Source: Microvirga sp. KLBC 81 (GTDB taxonomy: Bacteria > Pseudomonadota > Alphaproteobacteria > Rhizobiales > Beijerinckiaceae). From it: a stretch of 64,000 bases of DNA. Below are positions 34,832 through 43,968 of the stretch, piece after piece. Position 1 is the stretch's first letter. Every line of letters begins with the position of its first letter. The notes beneath the pieces are model-generated. The model was given only the letters and a program-made list of their open reading frames with translations. It did no database searches and was not told the origin of the DNA. The stretch covers positions 121,393 through 185,392 of the forward strand of contig NZ_QDAH01000006.1 of the NCBI RefSeq assembly GCF_003075415.1. The letters are read 5' to 3'. Made by a program: the position numbers and the translations under genes.

Positions 34832-36106
34832 TTACCGTGCGGCCTGCTTGGCAAAAGCCGCCGGCTCGTGGAGCGACGCATCGGGACGGTCGCGGTTCAC
34901 GATGCGCCACAGGAGCCCGAGTGTTGCGGCAAGCGTGAGGCCTGCCACGGACAGGTACATGTCTTCCGTTGTGAGCGTCAGCTTGAGTTGGCTCAGCAAA
35001 AGGCCGAAGCCGCCTGTCGCGAAACTCAGGCCGAAGACCAGAGCTTGCTCAAGAGGCCGCCCGAGCCGGAGGATATCCGGCATCAGCAAGGCAAGTCCGA
35101 TCCCGTAGATCGGCAGGTCGTAATCATAGGCGTAGGGGCTGACCAGCAGGGACGCGACGGCTGCCAAACCGAGCGTCCGCCGCACCGGGAAGCCACGTCT
35201 CCAGGCGAGAAACACGACGACAAGCGAGAACACTGCGCTCACCAATTGCGCAACCATTCCCGCAAACGACGGCGCGCCGAAGGAGCGAAGGACGGCATAG
35301 GGCGAAACCATCCGGTAGAGAGGATAGAGCCCCTGCTCAAGATAGCCCTTCGCCTCCTGCACGCCTGCGAGGAGGGCGGCCCAGATCTCGGGCCCGAGCA
35401 GGAGGGTCGCGAGGGCGGATGTCGCCAGGATCGTTGCGGCGGCGACCGTTGCTGCGCCCCAGCTGCGGGACAGGAGGGTATAAACGGCAAAGGCCACCGC
35501 CAGATGCGGCTTGATGATCATCAGCCCGAGCGGCAGCCCGGCCAGAGCCGAACGTCGTTGCAGTCCCAGACAGGTGAGGCCGATCAGCGTCCCGGTCAGG
35601 AACCCGTTCTGGCCGCACACCATCGTGACGGTAATGGCGGGAAAGAGCAGGAAGAGGAGAAGGGTGAAGTGCCTGCCCGCGACAGCCTTCAGCATCGCCA
35701 GATAGGCCACAAGCGTGATGGCTGTGAAAAGGGTATAGGCCGTCCCGAGCGGCAGAAAGGCGAGGGCGGCGACGATCAGGTTGAACTGTGGCGGATAGGT
35801 CCAGGGCATGAAGACCTTCTCGCCTGACAGCGCCTCCTGCAGAGGACCCATCGTTGCGAAGGAATAGGCCTGAATGATCTCGCCCCGCCAGACCATCTGG
35901 GCGACCAGATAGAAAACGTCGAAATCAGTGGGCGGCCTGAGTTTTGTGACCGTGCTCACCCCCGAGAGCGGATTGGCTTGAATGCCGGAGAATCTCTGAA
36001 CATTAACGACGAGCAGTCCCACAAGAAGGCTCAGGAGAACGACGACCATGTACTTCGCGCTGGCTGAGGCGACGTGCTGCACCGCCATCGAAATACGCTT
36101 TACCAT
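34832..36106 (-). CDS. DUF2029 / glycosyltransferase family 87 membrane protein
   Basis: A 424-residue polytopic membrane protein with about ten hydrophobic segments. The N-terminal loop PPTDFDVFYLVAQMVWRGE with its acidic residue after the first helix, and the later MIIKPHLAVAFAVY, are hallmarks of GT87 (mannosyl- or arabinosyl-type, polyprenyl-phosphate dependent) enzymes. The sugar and acceptor are unknown. ATG 36106 has GAGG upstream; in-frame codons further 5' are not supported. Convergent with gyrA. Confidence 0.85.
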   Translation of the reverse strand: MVKRISMAVQHVASASAKYMVVVLLSLLVGLLVVNVQRFSGIQANPLSGVSTVTKLRPPTDFDVFYLVAQMVWRGEIIQAYSFATMGPLQEALSGEKVFMPWTYPPQFNLIVAALAFLPLGTAYTLFTAITLVAYLAMLKAVAGRHFTLLLFLLFPAITVTMVCGQNGFLTGTLIGLTCLGLQRRSALAGLPLGLMIIKPHLAVAFAVYTLLSRSWGAATVAAATILATSALATLLLGPEIWAALLAGVQEAKGYLEQGLYPLYRMVSPYAVLRSFGAPSFAGMVAQLVSAVFSLVVVFLAWRRGFPVRRTLGLAAVASLLVSPYAYDYDLPIYGIGLALLMPDILRLGRPLEQALVFGLSFATGGFGLLLSQLKLTLTTEDMYLSVAGLTLAATLGLLWRIVNRDRPDASLHEPAAFAKQAAR

Positions 36107-36359
36107 TTCTGCAAGACCTCTTCGCGCCTCGGACCTTCTAGAACATCCCCGCTTCACGAAAAGATGCGATCTTGTTCGGTGAGTGATCCAAGGCTATTCG
36201 CCGACAGACTGCTGATCAGACGCAAATAAAGCCTAAACTGCGTTGCGAGGCTTGCCGGGGCAGCAGTGGCATGTCTTGTGCGGAACGGGAATGCCGGGGA
36301 GCTTAGATTGGCTGTGCAGGCACGGGGCGGAGCTGTCCTCCGCATACCCCTCATTCGAA

Positions 36360-36938
36360 TTATTGGCTCAACAGACGCGCGTATTCCGCGGCGAATTTGT
36401 CCGCCATCTGATCCGCATTGGGCGCAGAGGTGGTGTAGCGGATCTTCACGAAGTTCTTCCTGCTGACCGTGATGAACACGTAAGAATTCCGGGTCTTTCC
36501 CTTCTGCGTGATGGTCAGGTGAGCCATGGCGTAGGGAACTGCTTCCGATTTCGCGATGACCTTCGCCTCCTGGTAACTTCCGGCGGAGACGGCGGTCTGG
36601 ATGTCGCTGAGAGCGATCTCTCGCTGATCGGCTGCGGCTTGCTGCGCTTCAGCCGATGTCAGGTCCTCACTGAGATCGTAGATGAAGATATCGGCCCAGG
36701 TCTCGCCCGGAACCTCATAGCGCACGCTGAAACCCAGACCGGCCTCGTTGTAATCGGTCCTCTGTCTGCGCGGGAGCCCGGCGATCTTTGCCGGGAAGGG
36801 ATAGCCGTCGATTTGTGTAACTTGTGCCGGGATCGGGCTACGCATGGGCTCTGCAAGGGCTTGCGAGACGAAAACCAGCCCAAGGAACAAACCAAGAGAA
36901 AGGCTCCATGAGCCTAAAAGGCGCAAGAGACGAGACAT
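36360..36938 (-). CDS. Exported protein of unknown function
   Basis: A 192-residue protein with a strong signal peptide (hydrophobic residues 8-27, cleavage near ALA-E). The mature part appears globular, with a GLGFSVRYEVPGETWADIFIYD strand-rich region and a C-terminal helix ADKFAAEYARLL. I do not recognise a domain. It stands alone with more than 200 bp free on its 3' side. Confidence 0.8.
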   Translation of the reverse strand: MSRLLRLLGSWSLSLGLFLGLVFVSQALAEPMRSPIPAQVTQIDGYPFPAKIAGLPRRQRTDYNEAGLGFSVRYEVPGETWADIFIYDLSEDLTSAEAQQAAADQREIALSDIQTAVSAGSYQEAKVIAKSEAVPYAMAHLTITQKGKTRNSYVFITVSRKNFVKIRYTTSAPNADQMADKFAAEYARLLSQ

Positions 36939-37026
36939 TAGACCCCCATACAGCCAAAGATAACGTAATTTAGCTGCAGAAGGGAGTCCTATTCAGGATA
37001 GGCTCTAGATGCCCAGGAGAGTTGCG

Positions 37027-37113
37027 TTAACCGAGAATACGGGCGCTTGAGACAACGGCCGGAGCCAGGACGGCAAGAGCAGTCACGAAGACGATAATGA
37101 GACGAGCCACCAT
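37027..37113 (-). CDS. 28-residue hydrophobic microprotein
   Basis: A tiny gene with an excellent AAGGAGG 7 nt before its ATG. The peptide, MVARLIIVFVTALAVLAPA followed by nine residues, is a single membrane helix or a bare signal-peptide-like sequence. The strength of the ribosome-binding site is the main evidence. Function unknown. Confidence 0.55.
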   Translation of the reverse strand: MVARLIIVFVTALAVLAPAVVSSARILG

Positions 37114-37159
37114 GAGAAACCTCCTTACGAAAGGTTAATTATAGCTATGCTCCCATCCT

Positions 37160-37312
37160 TCAACCGTGGCGGTGCGTCAACGCACGCTCCATATCCTTCA
37201 GGGCTAGTGCGGCCTGAATCGCGAAGGCCTTGGCGTCCTCACCCGGATTCTCGCTGACGGAGGTCTTGGAGCACACGCCCACGAGCCGGTCCTTGATGGC
37301 GTTATCCCAAAC
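37160..37312 (-). pseudogene. Remnant of a hypothetical gene
   Basis: About 50 codons read like real protein: DRLVGVCSKTSVSENPGED, then a helical AFAIQAALALKDMERAL. But the frame is closed 5' by TAG (37313-37315) and has no good start. It is probably the 3' part of a truncated gene, or a short gene starting at an internal GTG. It lies in the coaD upstream region on the other strand. Confidence 0.35.
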
Positions 37313-37350
37313 CTATGCGGGATCGAAAGTCTCATTTATAACCTTGGCCC

Positions 37351-37851
37351 ATGACACACATCGCCCTCTATACCGGCACCTTCGACCCCGTCACAAACGG
37401 CCACCTGGACGTACTGCGCCAAGCCTGCAGCGTGGCGGACAAGATCGTTGTCGCCATCGGCGTCCATTCCTCGAAGGCTCCGATCTTCAGCGCCGAGGAG
37501 AGGGCCGAGATGCTGCGCGCGGTCTGTGGGCCCGTGCTGCAGGCCAAGGGCGTGGAGCTCGAGATCGCGACCTTCAGCGATCTCGCGGTGGAGGCCGCTC
37601 GGCGTCATGGTGCGAGCCTGATTGTTCGCGGCCTGCGCGACGGCACGGATTTCGACTACGAAATTCAGATGGCGTCGATGAACGCCACCATGGCGCCTGA
37701 CGTCCAGACCCTCTTCTTTCCGGCTTCTCCCCCGGTTCGCCCGATTACCGCCACGCTTGTCCGGCAGATCGCGGCCATGGGGGGCGACGTCTCGGCCTTC
37801 GTGCCGGGCCTTGTCGCGGAGCGCCTCAAGGCCAAATTCAAGCGGCCATAA
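37351..37851 (+). CDS. coaD: Phosphopantetheine adenylyltransferase
   Basis: CoaD transfers AMP from ATP to 4'-phosphopantetheine, the penultimate step of coenzyme A synthesis. The 166-residue protein has the nucleotidyltransferase motif [13 protein letters not shown] at the N-terminus, [13 protein letters not shown] in the middle and the ITATLVRQI version of the usual ISST signature. First gene of a run with two cyclophilin genes, queA and tgt, an order I recall from other Rhizobiales. Confidence 0.97.
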   Translation: MTHIALYTGTFDPVTNGHLDVLRQACSVADKIVVAIGVHSSKAPIFSAEERAEMLRAVCGPVLQAKGVELEIATFSDLAVEAARRHGASLIVRGLRDGTDFDYEIQMASMNATMAPDVQTLFFPASPPVRPITATLVRQIAAMGGDVSAFVPGLVAERLKAKFKRP

Positions 37852-37883
37852 AGTTTCACGACCCTCGAAGGAGAACCTAACCC

Positions 37884-38432
37884 ATGAAGCGTTTGCTCGC
37901 AGCCTCTGCGCTCGTGCTGGCCAGCCTTGTTCCGGCAGCCGCCCAGCAGGCCAATGACCCGCAGAACACGATCTTCCTCGACACCAAGGACGGACGTATC
38001 ACCATCCGCCTGCGCCCGGACCTGGCGCCGAAGCATGTCGAGCAGATCAAGACGCTGACCAAGCAGGGCTTCTACAACGGCGTCGTGTTCCACCGGGTGA
38101 TCGAGGGCTTCATGGCTCAGACGGGCGATCCCACCGGCACGGGCACGGGCAAGTCCAACCTGCCGAACATCCCGGCCGAGTTCACCAACACCCAATACAA
38201 GCGCGGCTCCGTCGGCATGGCCCGCTCGCAGAGCCCCGACTCCGCCAACAGCCAGTTCTTCATCTGCTACGAGGGCTGCGGCCCGCTCACCGGCCAGTAC
38301 ACGCTTTTCGGCGAGGTCGTGTCCGGCATGGACGTGGCGGACAAGATCAAGAAGGGGAATGCTGCCGCCAACGGCATGGTCTCGAACCCCGACAAGATCG
38401 TGAAGATGCAGCTCGCCGCCGACGCGAAGTAA
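37884..38432 (+). CDS. Periplasmic cyclophilin-type peptidyl-prolyl isomerase
   Basis: A 182-residue cyclophilin with a signal peptide (cleaved after AAAQQ, about residue 21), so it should act in the periplasm on newly exported proteins. The catalytic region FHRVIEGFMAQTGDPTGTG and the NSQFFICYEG segment are intact. Its stop overlaps the next gene's ATG by one base. A cytosolic paralogue follows at 38992. Confidence 0.95.
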   Translation: MKRLLAASALVLASLVPAAAQQANDPQNTIFLDTKDGRITIRLRPDLAPKHVEQIKTLTKQGFYNGVVFHRVIEGFMAQTGDPTGTGTGKSNLPNIPAEFTNTQYKRGSVGMARSQSPDSANSQFFICYEGCGPLTGQYTLFGEVVSGMDVADKIKKGNAAANGMVSNPDKIVKMQLAADAK

Positions 38433-38944
38433 TGCGGTGCGATCTCCCATCCGGAGCGCGGCGGATTATCGCCGCGTTCCTACTCGCAACGATCTTCGCT
38501 TCCGCGGCGGCTGCGCAGGAGGATGGGCTTTTTCAAAGGCGTGACGATGACTGGTATGAGCCCTTCGAGCCACCGCCCAGCTTGCCTGAGGGTATCCAAG
38601 GCGTCGTAAGGCCGAATTCGAAGGCAGACCGGGTTCCGCACATCAACACCCTGCGCGAGGTTTTCCAGGCTTTGCAGGCCTGCTGGCACCCGCCGAGCGG
38701 GAGCGGTTATTCCGGCCAGGAGATCACCTTACGCCTCAGCTTCAAGCGCAATGGCGAAGTCCTCGGGCAACCGCGGATCACCTATTACAAGCCGGGCACC
38801 CAAGGGGAGCAGCGGGGGCCCTTCACCCGCTCCGTCCGTGAGGCTTTCGAGCGCTGCACGCCCTTTCCGTTTACCGAAAGCTTTGGAGCAGCGATTGCGG
38901 GACGAATCTTCTCCTTCCGTTTCGTCGATGCTCAGCCTATGTGA
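38432..38944 (+). CDS. Exported protein of unknown function between two cyclophilins
   Basis: A 170-residue protein with a hydrophobic signal sequence (about residues 11-29, cleavage near AAA-Q). The mature part has a Trp/Tyr/Pro-rich start and a C-terminal domain around ALQACWHPPSGSG and ITLRLSFKRNGEVLGQPRI, which resembles the TonB C-terminal-like fold of small periplasmic proteins. Its ATG overlaps the stop of the periplasmic cyclophilin gene, so the two are co-translated. It could be a cofactor or client of that isomerase (inference). Confidence 0.8.
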   Translation: MRCDLPSGARRIIAAFLLATIFASAAAAQEDGLFQRRDDDWYEPFEPPPSLPEGIQGVVRPNSKADRVPHINTLREVFQALQACWHPPSGSGYSGQEITLRLSFKRNGEVLGQPRITYYKPGTQGEQRGPFTRSVREAFERCTPFPFTESFGAAIAGRIFSFRFVDAQPM

Positions 38945-38991
38945 ACGAACACGAACAGATTTGACCGAACACGCCACCAGAGGAGAACCCG

Positions 38992-39459
38992 ATGGCAGAT
39001 CCGGAAAACACCCTCATCATGGAAACCACGAAGGGCCGCGTGGTCATCGAAATGCGCCCTGACCTCGCCCCCGGCCACGTGGAGCGCATCAAGACCCTGG
39101 CCCGCCAGGGCTTCTATGACGGCATCGCCTTCCATCGGGTGATCGAAGGCTTCATGGCCCAGACCGGATGCCCCCATGGCACCGGCACCGGCGGTTCCGA
39201 CCTGCCGGATCTGCAGGCCGAGTTCAACGCCGAGCCCCACGTGCGCGGCACCTGCTCGATGGCACGGACCAACTACCCGCACTCCGCCAACTCGCAGTTC
39301 TTCATCTGCTTCGACGACGCCCGCTTCCTCGACAAGCAGTACACCGTCTGGGGCAAGGTGACCGAGGGCATGGAAAACGTGGATAAAATCAAGCGCGGCG
39401 AGCCCGTGAAGGATCCGGACCGCATCGTCTCCATGAAGGTTGCTGCGGACGTCGCCTAA
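38992..39459 (+). CDS. Cytosolic cyclophilin-type peptidyl-prolyl isomerase
   Basis: A 155-residue cyclophilin without signal peptide. The core FHRVIEGFMAQTGCPHGTG and NSQFFICFDDARFLD are intact. It is a close paralogue of the periplasmic enzyme at 37884 and probably arose by duplication, giving one enzyme per compartment. A perfect terminator follows. Confidence 0.95.
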   Translation: MADPENTLIMETTKGRVVIEMRPDLAPGHVERIKTLARQGFYDGIAFHRVIEGFMAQTGCPHGTGTGGSDLPDLQAEFNAEPHVRGTCSMARTNYPHSANSQFFICFDDARFLDKQYTVWGKVTEGMENVDKIKRGEPVKDPDRIVSMKVAADVA

Positions 39460-39485
39460 AGAGCGGGCGTATCTGACAGGTATTG

Positions 39486-39514
39486 AACCTTCCGCCAGCG
39501 GCGGAAGGTTTTTT
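39486..39514 (+). terminator. Rho-independent terminator
   Basis: AACCTTCCGCC (39486-39496), loop AGC, GGCGGAAGGTT (39500-39510), then TTTT. It ends the coaD-cyclophilin transcription unit. Confidence 0.93.
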
Positions 39515-39526
39515 CATGAGCAGGCT

Positions 39527-39985
39527 TTAAGCCCCGACAGGAGCCTGCGGAGCCTTCTTGGCCGCCAACGCGCCGCGCACACCATTGATGCTGAAGAGCA
39601 GAGCCAGGACGGCAACGACAATGCCGCGGCCAGGGGCTGCCGCGAGCCTCATAACGACTTCAAGGACGATCCAGGCGAGGCCGATGAAGGCAATGATGAA
39701 GTTTTGGCGCTTGTAGAGGAACCAGGCCATCAGGCTTGCAATCACAATGGCCACAACATTGAGGCCCAGGGAGATGGCAACCTCAATCCCGTCCAGGGCT
39801 CCCATCAGATCCTGGCCCGTCGTAAGGATGAGCGCGATGACGATGACATAGGAGACGGCGATATAGGCCAGGGCAATGGCGCCAGCCTTGATGGCCTCGC
39901 TCCGACCCTCTTCGGTCGTCACATCGGGCCACAGCTTGCGGAACGGGTTTGGCTTGGCCTGGGACTTGTTGTCGGCATTTTCCAT
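39527..39985 (-). CDS. Membrane protein of unknown function
   Basis: A 152-residue membrane protein with four hydrophobic segments after a short charged N-terminus (NPFRKLWPDVTTEEGRSEAI). No domain recognised. GAAGGAGG lies 5 nt before ATG 39985, which settles the start over upstream in-frame ATGs. Convergent with the cyclophilin gene; the queA promoter lies on its other side. Confidence 0.75.
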   Translation of the reverse strand: MENADNKSQAKPNPFRKLWPDVTTEEGRSEAIKAGAIALAYIAVSYVIVIALILTTGQDLMGALDGIEVAISLGLNVVAIVIASLMAWFLYKRQNFIIAFIGLAWIVLEVVMRLAAAPGRGIVVAVLALLFSINGVRGALAAKKAPQAPVGA

Positions 39986-40163
39986 AAGTGCCTCCTTCGA
40001 CATTTGCATGAAATATCGTTTCACAGGATGAGAGCTCTTGGCAAGTTATCCTGAGAGGAAGAGGCCTGAAACGGCTTTATCTTTGGTGGATAGCGGCCAT
40101 TGACGGCGCGCCTGCTTCGGGCCGATAACGGCGCCCCGAAACAAGGCCTTCAAAACTTACCCC

Positions 40164-41240
40164 ATGCGCGTCGACCTTTTCGATTTCGAGCTGCCCGAGC
40201 AGAACATCGCGCTCCGCCCAGTGGAGCCGCGGGATTCCGCGCGCATTCTGGTCGTCAGGCCCGATAGTGGTTTCGAAGATCGGATCGTCCGTGATCTGCC
40301 GGATCTTCTGCAGCCGGGCGACGTGCTGGTGCTCAACAACACCAAGGTCATTCCGTCCCGGCTCTACGGTCTGCGCGTGCGTGAGGAGACGGCGGCGCGC
40401 GTCGAGATCATGCTGCACAAGCGGGAAGGGGCGGACCGTTGGCGCGCGTTTGCGCGTCCGGCCAAGAAGCTCAATGTGGGTGACCGCATCCGCTTCGGCG
40501 AGGAATCCGAAAGCACGGCCTGTGAGCTCGTGCGCCTCGATGCGGAAGTGCTCGAGAAGGCTGAGGGCGGTGATGTGGCGCTTCGCTTTTCCTTCTCAGG
40601 GCCCTTCCTCGACGAAGCCATCGCCCGCTTGGGCGAGCTGCCGCTGCCGCCCTACATCGCGGGCAAGCGCGCGACGGACGAGAAGGACAGGACTGACTAC
40701 CAGACCGTTTATGCCAAGGATGAAGGCGCGGTTGCTGCTCCAACGGCTGGCCTCCATTTCACCGACGAGCTGTTCCGTCGTCTCGATGAGCGCGGCATCG
40801 CGCACCACTTCGTGACATTGCATGTGGGCGCCGGCACCTTCCTGCCCGTGAAGGCCGAGGATACCACCGAGCACCGCATGCATGCGGAATGGGGCACGGT
40901 CACCGAAGAAACCGCGCGGGCGCTCAACGAGGCGCGGGCGCGGGGAGGGCGGATCGTAGCGGTTGGAACGACCTCATTACGGCTGCTCGAAAGTGCGGCC
41001 TGCGAGGATGGCACCATCGCGCCGTTCTCAGGCGACACGGCGATCTTCATCACGCCGGGCTATCGCTTCAAGGCAGTGGACGTGCTGATGACCAATTTCC
41101 ACCTGCCGCGCTCGACCTTGTTCATGCTGGTATCCGCTTTTGCCGGGCTGGAACGCATGAGAACCGCCTATCAGCATGCCATTGAAACGGGCTATCGCTT
41201 CTACTCCTATGGCGATGCAAGTTTGCTCTTTCGGCGTTGA
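40164..41240 (+). CDS. queA: S-adenosylmethionine:tRNA ribosyltransferase-isomerase
   Basis: QueA transfers the ribosyl moiety of SAM to preQ1 in tRNA, forming epoxyqueuosine. The 358-residue protein has the N-terminal [31 protein letters not shown], and the conserved APTAGLHFT and [10 protein letters not shown] segments. It directly precedes tgt, the preceding step of the same pathway, with 57 nt between them. Confidence 0.97.
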   Translation: MRVDLFDFELPEQNIALRPVEPRDSARILVVRPDSGFEDRIVRDLPDLLQPGDVLVLNNTKVIPSRLYGLRVREETAARVEIMLHKREGADRWRAFARPAKKLNVGDRIRFGEESESTACELVRLDAEVLEKAEGGDVALRFSFSGPFLDEAIARLGELPLPPYIAGKRATDEKDRTDYQTVYAKDEGAVAAPTAGLHFTDELFRRLDERGIAHHFVTLHVGAGTFLPVKAEDTTEHRMHAEWGTVTEETARALNEARARGGRIVAVGTTSLRLLESAACEDGTIAPFSGDTAIFITPGYRFKAVDVLMTNFHLPRSTLFMLVSAFAGLERMRTAYQHAIETGYRFYSYGDASLLFRR

Positions 41241-41297
41241 CGCTCCATCTCAGCTTTTCGTGCCCGCAAGGACTTGAGCCGATCCCATGAGGACCGA

Positions 41298-42479
41298 ATG
41301 ACGACTGATCAATTCACCTTCACCGTGACCAAGAGCGATGGAACGGCGCGGACCGGCGAGATTCGGATGCCTCGCGGCGTTATCCGCACACCTGCCTTCA
41401 TGCCGGTCGGCACGGCGGCCACCGTAAAGGCCATGTACCCGGATCAGGTGAAGGCCCTTGGCGCGGATGTGGTGCTCGGCAACACCTATCACCTCATGCT
41501 CCGCCCCGGCGCCGAGCGGGTGGCGCGACTGGGCGGCCTGCACCAGTTCATGAATTGGCCCTATCCAATTCTCACTGATTCTGGAGGCTTCCAGGTCATG
41601 TCGCTCTCGGCGCTGCGCAAGGTCGACGAGAGTGGCGTGACCTTCCAGTCCCACATCGATGGCTCGAAGCATTTCATGTCGCCCGAGCGCTCCATCGAGA
41701 TCCAGGGGCTGCTCGGCTCCGATATCCAGATGCAGCTCGATGAATGCGTGCGGCTGCCGTGCTCGGATGAAGAAGCCGAACGGGCCATGCGCCTGTCGCT
41801 CCGCTGGGCCGAGCGTTGCCGCATCGCCTTCGGCGACCAGCCGGGCAAGGCCATGTTCGGCATCGTCCAGGGCGGCGCTGTGGAACGTCTGCGTATTGAA
41901 AGTGCGCGCGAACTCGCGGTCATGGACCTGAAGGGCTATGCCATCGGTGGCTTGGCCGTGGGCGAGCCTCAGGATGTGATGTTGCGCATGATCGAAACGG
42001 TCGAGCCGCACATGCCCAAGGAGAAGCCGCGCTACCTCATGGGCGTCGGCACCCCGGACGATATCGTGGAGGCGGTGCGCCGGGGCGTGGACATGTTCGA
42101 CTGCGTCATGCCCACCCGTGCCGGACGCCACGGACAGGTTTTCACGAAGCACGGCCGTATGAACCTGCGCAATGCGCGTTTCGCAGAGGATACGCGCCCG
42201 CTCGACGAGAGCTCGAAATGCACGGCCTCGAACACCTATAGCCGAGCCTATCTCCACCATCTCGTCCGCTCGAACGAGATCCTGGGCATGATGCTGCTGA
42301 CTTGGAACAATCTGGCCTATTACCAGGAGCTGATGGCGGGCCTGCGCAAGGCTATCGCCGAGGGACGGCTCGAGGACCATATCGGCGAGATCAAGGAGGC
42401 CTGGGCCAAGGGCGAGCGGGACAGCAAGCCCGAAATCGGTCATCACGCCGACAACATCGCCATGCCGGCGGAAGGATAA
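41298..42479 (+). CDS. tgt: tRNA-guanine transglycosylase
   Basis: Tgt exchanges guanine-34 of tRNA for preQ1 in queuosine synthesis. The 393-residue TIM barrel has the catalytic aspartate motifs [10 protein letters not shown] and [13 protein letters not shown]. The usual zinc site (CxCxxC plus His) is altered: near residue 308 the sequence reads [18 protein letters not shown], keeping one of the three cysteines and the following His region. ATG 41298 is 6 nt after GAGG; eight upstream in-frame residues are dropped. Cotranscribed with queA. Confidence 0.96.
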   Translation: MTTDQFTFTVTKSDGTARTGEIRMPRGVIRTPAFMPVGTAATVKAMYPDQVKALGADVVLGNTYHLMLRPGAERVARLGGLHQFMNWPYPILTDSGGFQVMSLSALRKVDESGVTFQSHIDGSKHFMSPERSIEIQGLLGSDIQMQLDECVRLPCSDEEAERAMRLSLRWAERCRIAFGDQPGKAMFGIVQGGAVERLRIESARELAVMDLKGYAIGGLAVGEPQDVMLRMIETVEPHMPKEKPRYLMGVGTPDDIVEAVRRGVDMFDCVMPTRAGRHGQVFTKHGRMNLRNARFAEDTRPLDESSKCTASNTYSRAYLHHLVRSNEILGMMLLTWNNLAYYQELMAGLRKAIAEGRLEDHIGEIKEAWAKGERDSKPEIGHHADNIAMPAEG

Positions 42480-42606
42480 CGCCCAATTTCTGCTGCATGC
42501 CGTGGAAAACAAGGGTTCGAGGGCCGGAGTTGAGGATTTCGACTCCAAACCGGGGCTTTTCGATTGACCCGCCGGGGAAGAGTCCCTATTTCGGGCTCAC
42601 CTCTGG

Positions 42607-42682
42607 GAGCGCGTAGCTCAGCCGGTAGAGCATCTGACTTTTAATCAGAGGGTCCTGGGTTCGAGTCCCAGCGCGCTCACCA
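42607..42682 (+). tRNA. tRNA-Lys (anticodon TTT)
   Basis: A complete cloverleaf: acceptor GAGCGCG/CGCGCTC, D-arm GCTC...GAGC, anticodon stem TCTGA/TCAGA with loop CTTTTAA (anticodon TTT), T-arm CTGGG/CCCAG, discriminator A and encoded CCA. The change from conserved genes to short accessory genes happens just after it, so it may mark an integration site. Confidence 0.97.
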
Positions 42683-42916
42683 ACAACTTCAAAGGGTTAC
42701 CGGCATCTGCCCTTTGAGCCGTTTCCTCCCAGGTAGCCAATAGGTAGCCGGACGCTGAGAGCCACCCTGGTTTTTCGCTGTTCCAGGAGCCTGAGCTTGG
42801 AAGCCGGTTCTGTGAGGTAAGTCGCTCCGAGCCCTGAAACTCGACACGGAGACCATTTAGCTCCTTCATCTCGCCCTTTGAACGGCGCGGTCGAGCAGAA
42901 TGTCGGAATTGCTATC

Positions 42917-43273
42917 TCAGAATGGTCCTCGCCTGGCGAGGGCCTCAAAGCCACTTCTCAACTGACGGAGCCGGTCCTCATAGGCTTTACTCAGGCAGGC
43001 GCGATCAACCCCACAGGCCGCTCGCCGTTTGAGCCAGGCGATCTGCTCATCTTCCATATCGCCGCGGGCACCCATGCCCAGAAGAGGCTTCAGCTGAGAG
43101 TAGAGGACGGAGATCTCAACATCCTCATCGTTCAGCTGCCGATCGGCGCAGACGGCCTTCTCGTCAGCCGTCTCGGCCTTGGCGCAGTCGAAGCTGGTAG
43201 CCCACCCCGGCTGTCTGGCGGCCATCAGGAGGAGGATCGAGAGGGTGGTAAGGGGGAGAGTGTCCCCGGTCAT
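42917..43273 (-). CDS. Exported LprI/DUF1311-like protein
   Basis: A 118-residue protein with an N-terminal signal sequence and the Cys-containing core FDCAKAETADEKAVCADRQL typical of the LprI/DUF1311 family, some members of which inhibit lysozyme. The later cysteines in RRAACGVDRACL also fit. ATG 43273 is preferred over longer starts that lack the signal context. Confidence 0.75.
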   Translation of the reverse strand: MTGDTLPLTTLSILLLMAARQPGWATSFDCAKAETADEKAVCADRQLNDEDVEISVLYSQLKPLLGMGARGDMEDEQIAWLKRRAACGVDRACLSKAYEDRLRQLRSGFEALARRGPF

Positions 43274-43612
43274 CGGCGTCTCCTCACGGTAGTTCGACCT
43301 CTGGAGAACCATCCAGCCTGTTGCAGGCTCCCTGCGGGATCGCTCAGGTTCGGATCAGGCTTAACGGCGTGTGAAGCCCTGCCGCCTGAGGAGCATGCTT
43401 TCGAAGATCCTTGGGCGGTGCTCGCTGGATCGGTACTCAAAGCATTCGTGCGGGCACCATCCGACGGCGCTGTTGGGCTGCAGTGTGCCTTAAAAAATCA
43501 CGGCCGCACCGGAACATCTGTTTTGAGCTGGTGAGCGGACCTTCATGCGTTCGATCCCCCTCCTCAATCATGGGACGCGGATGGTCTGTGGCACGTCCCT
43601 ACGCCGTCCTGG
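43274..43612. other. Gene-poor gap in the accessory region
   Basis: About 340 bp in which no frame on either strand looks convincingly coding. Plus-strand codons around 43370-43500 give a weakly protein-like stretch (PPEEHAFEDPWAVLAGS) without a start. It may be gene debris. Confidence 0.3.
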
Positions 43613-43942
43613 CTATTCGACCAACGGGAAGATCATCGTCACGCAGGCGCCCGAGGCCGAGCTGAGATGCCAGGGAGCGGACAGCCGAAGCCCCGTGCTG
43701 CCCTGCCTCGGTTCACCCGTGCCAAGGCCATTGTCTTGGATGCGCAGCAGCGCCTTTGTGGTGCCGATATCCGCGCGAAACTGAGCCTTGATGAACGCGT
43801 CCGTCCGGTCCTTGACCGCATACTTGATGCAGTTCGTCACCAGCTCGTTCAGGACCAGCCCCAGAGGGACGGCCCGGTCCGGCACTTCGTGAAATTCGTC
43901 AGCGGACAGCGAACAATGGCAGCCGCCAATGGTTGAGGATCT
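43613..43942 (-). pseudogene. C-terminal fragment of a HisKA_2-type sensor histidine kinase
   Basis: The frame begins just after a TAA (43943-43945) and encodes DEFHEVPDRAVPLGLVLNEL, VTNCIKYAV and RIQDNGLG, the N-box and G1-box of the ATPase domain of HisKA_2/HWE kinases. The sensor region and phospho-accepting His domain are absent, and the G2 box is degenerate. It ends at a normal-looking stop. It is a 5'-truncated remnant rather than a working kinase. Confidence 0.7.
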
Positions 43943-43968
43943 TTACCGGTCAACGAGGTGTGCGGGCC

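Noticed and set aside
31842..34910. A 1022-codon open frame opposite gyrA
   Set aside because: Same antisense effect; composition is His/Asp/Arg-rich with no recognisable motif, and gyrA accounts for the DNA.
42645..42869. Possible integrase end or attachment-site gene after tRNA-Lys
   Set aside because: The minus-strand frame runs through the tRNA itself and shows no recombinase motif; no second copy of the tRNA 3' end was found in the window.
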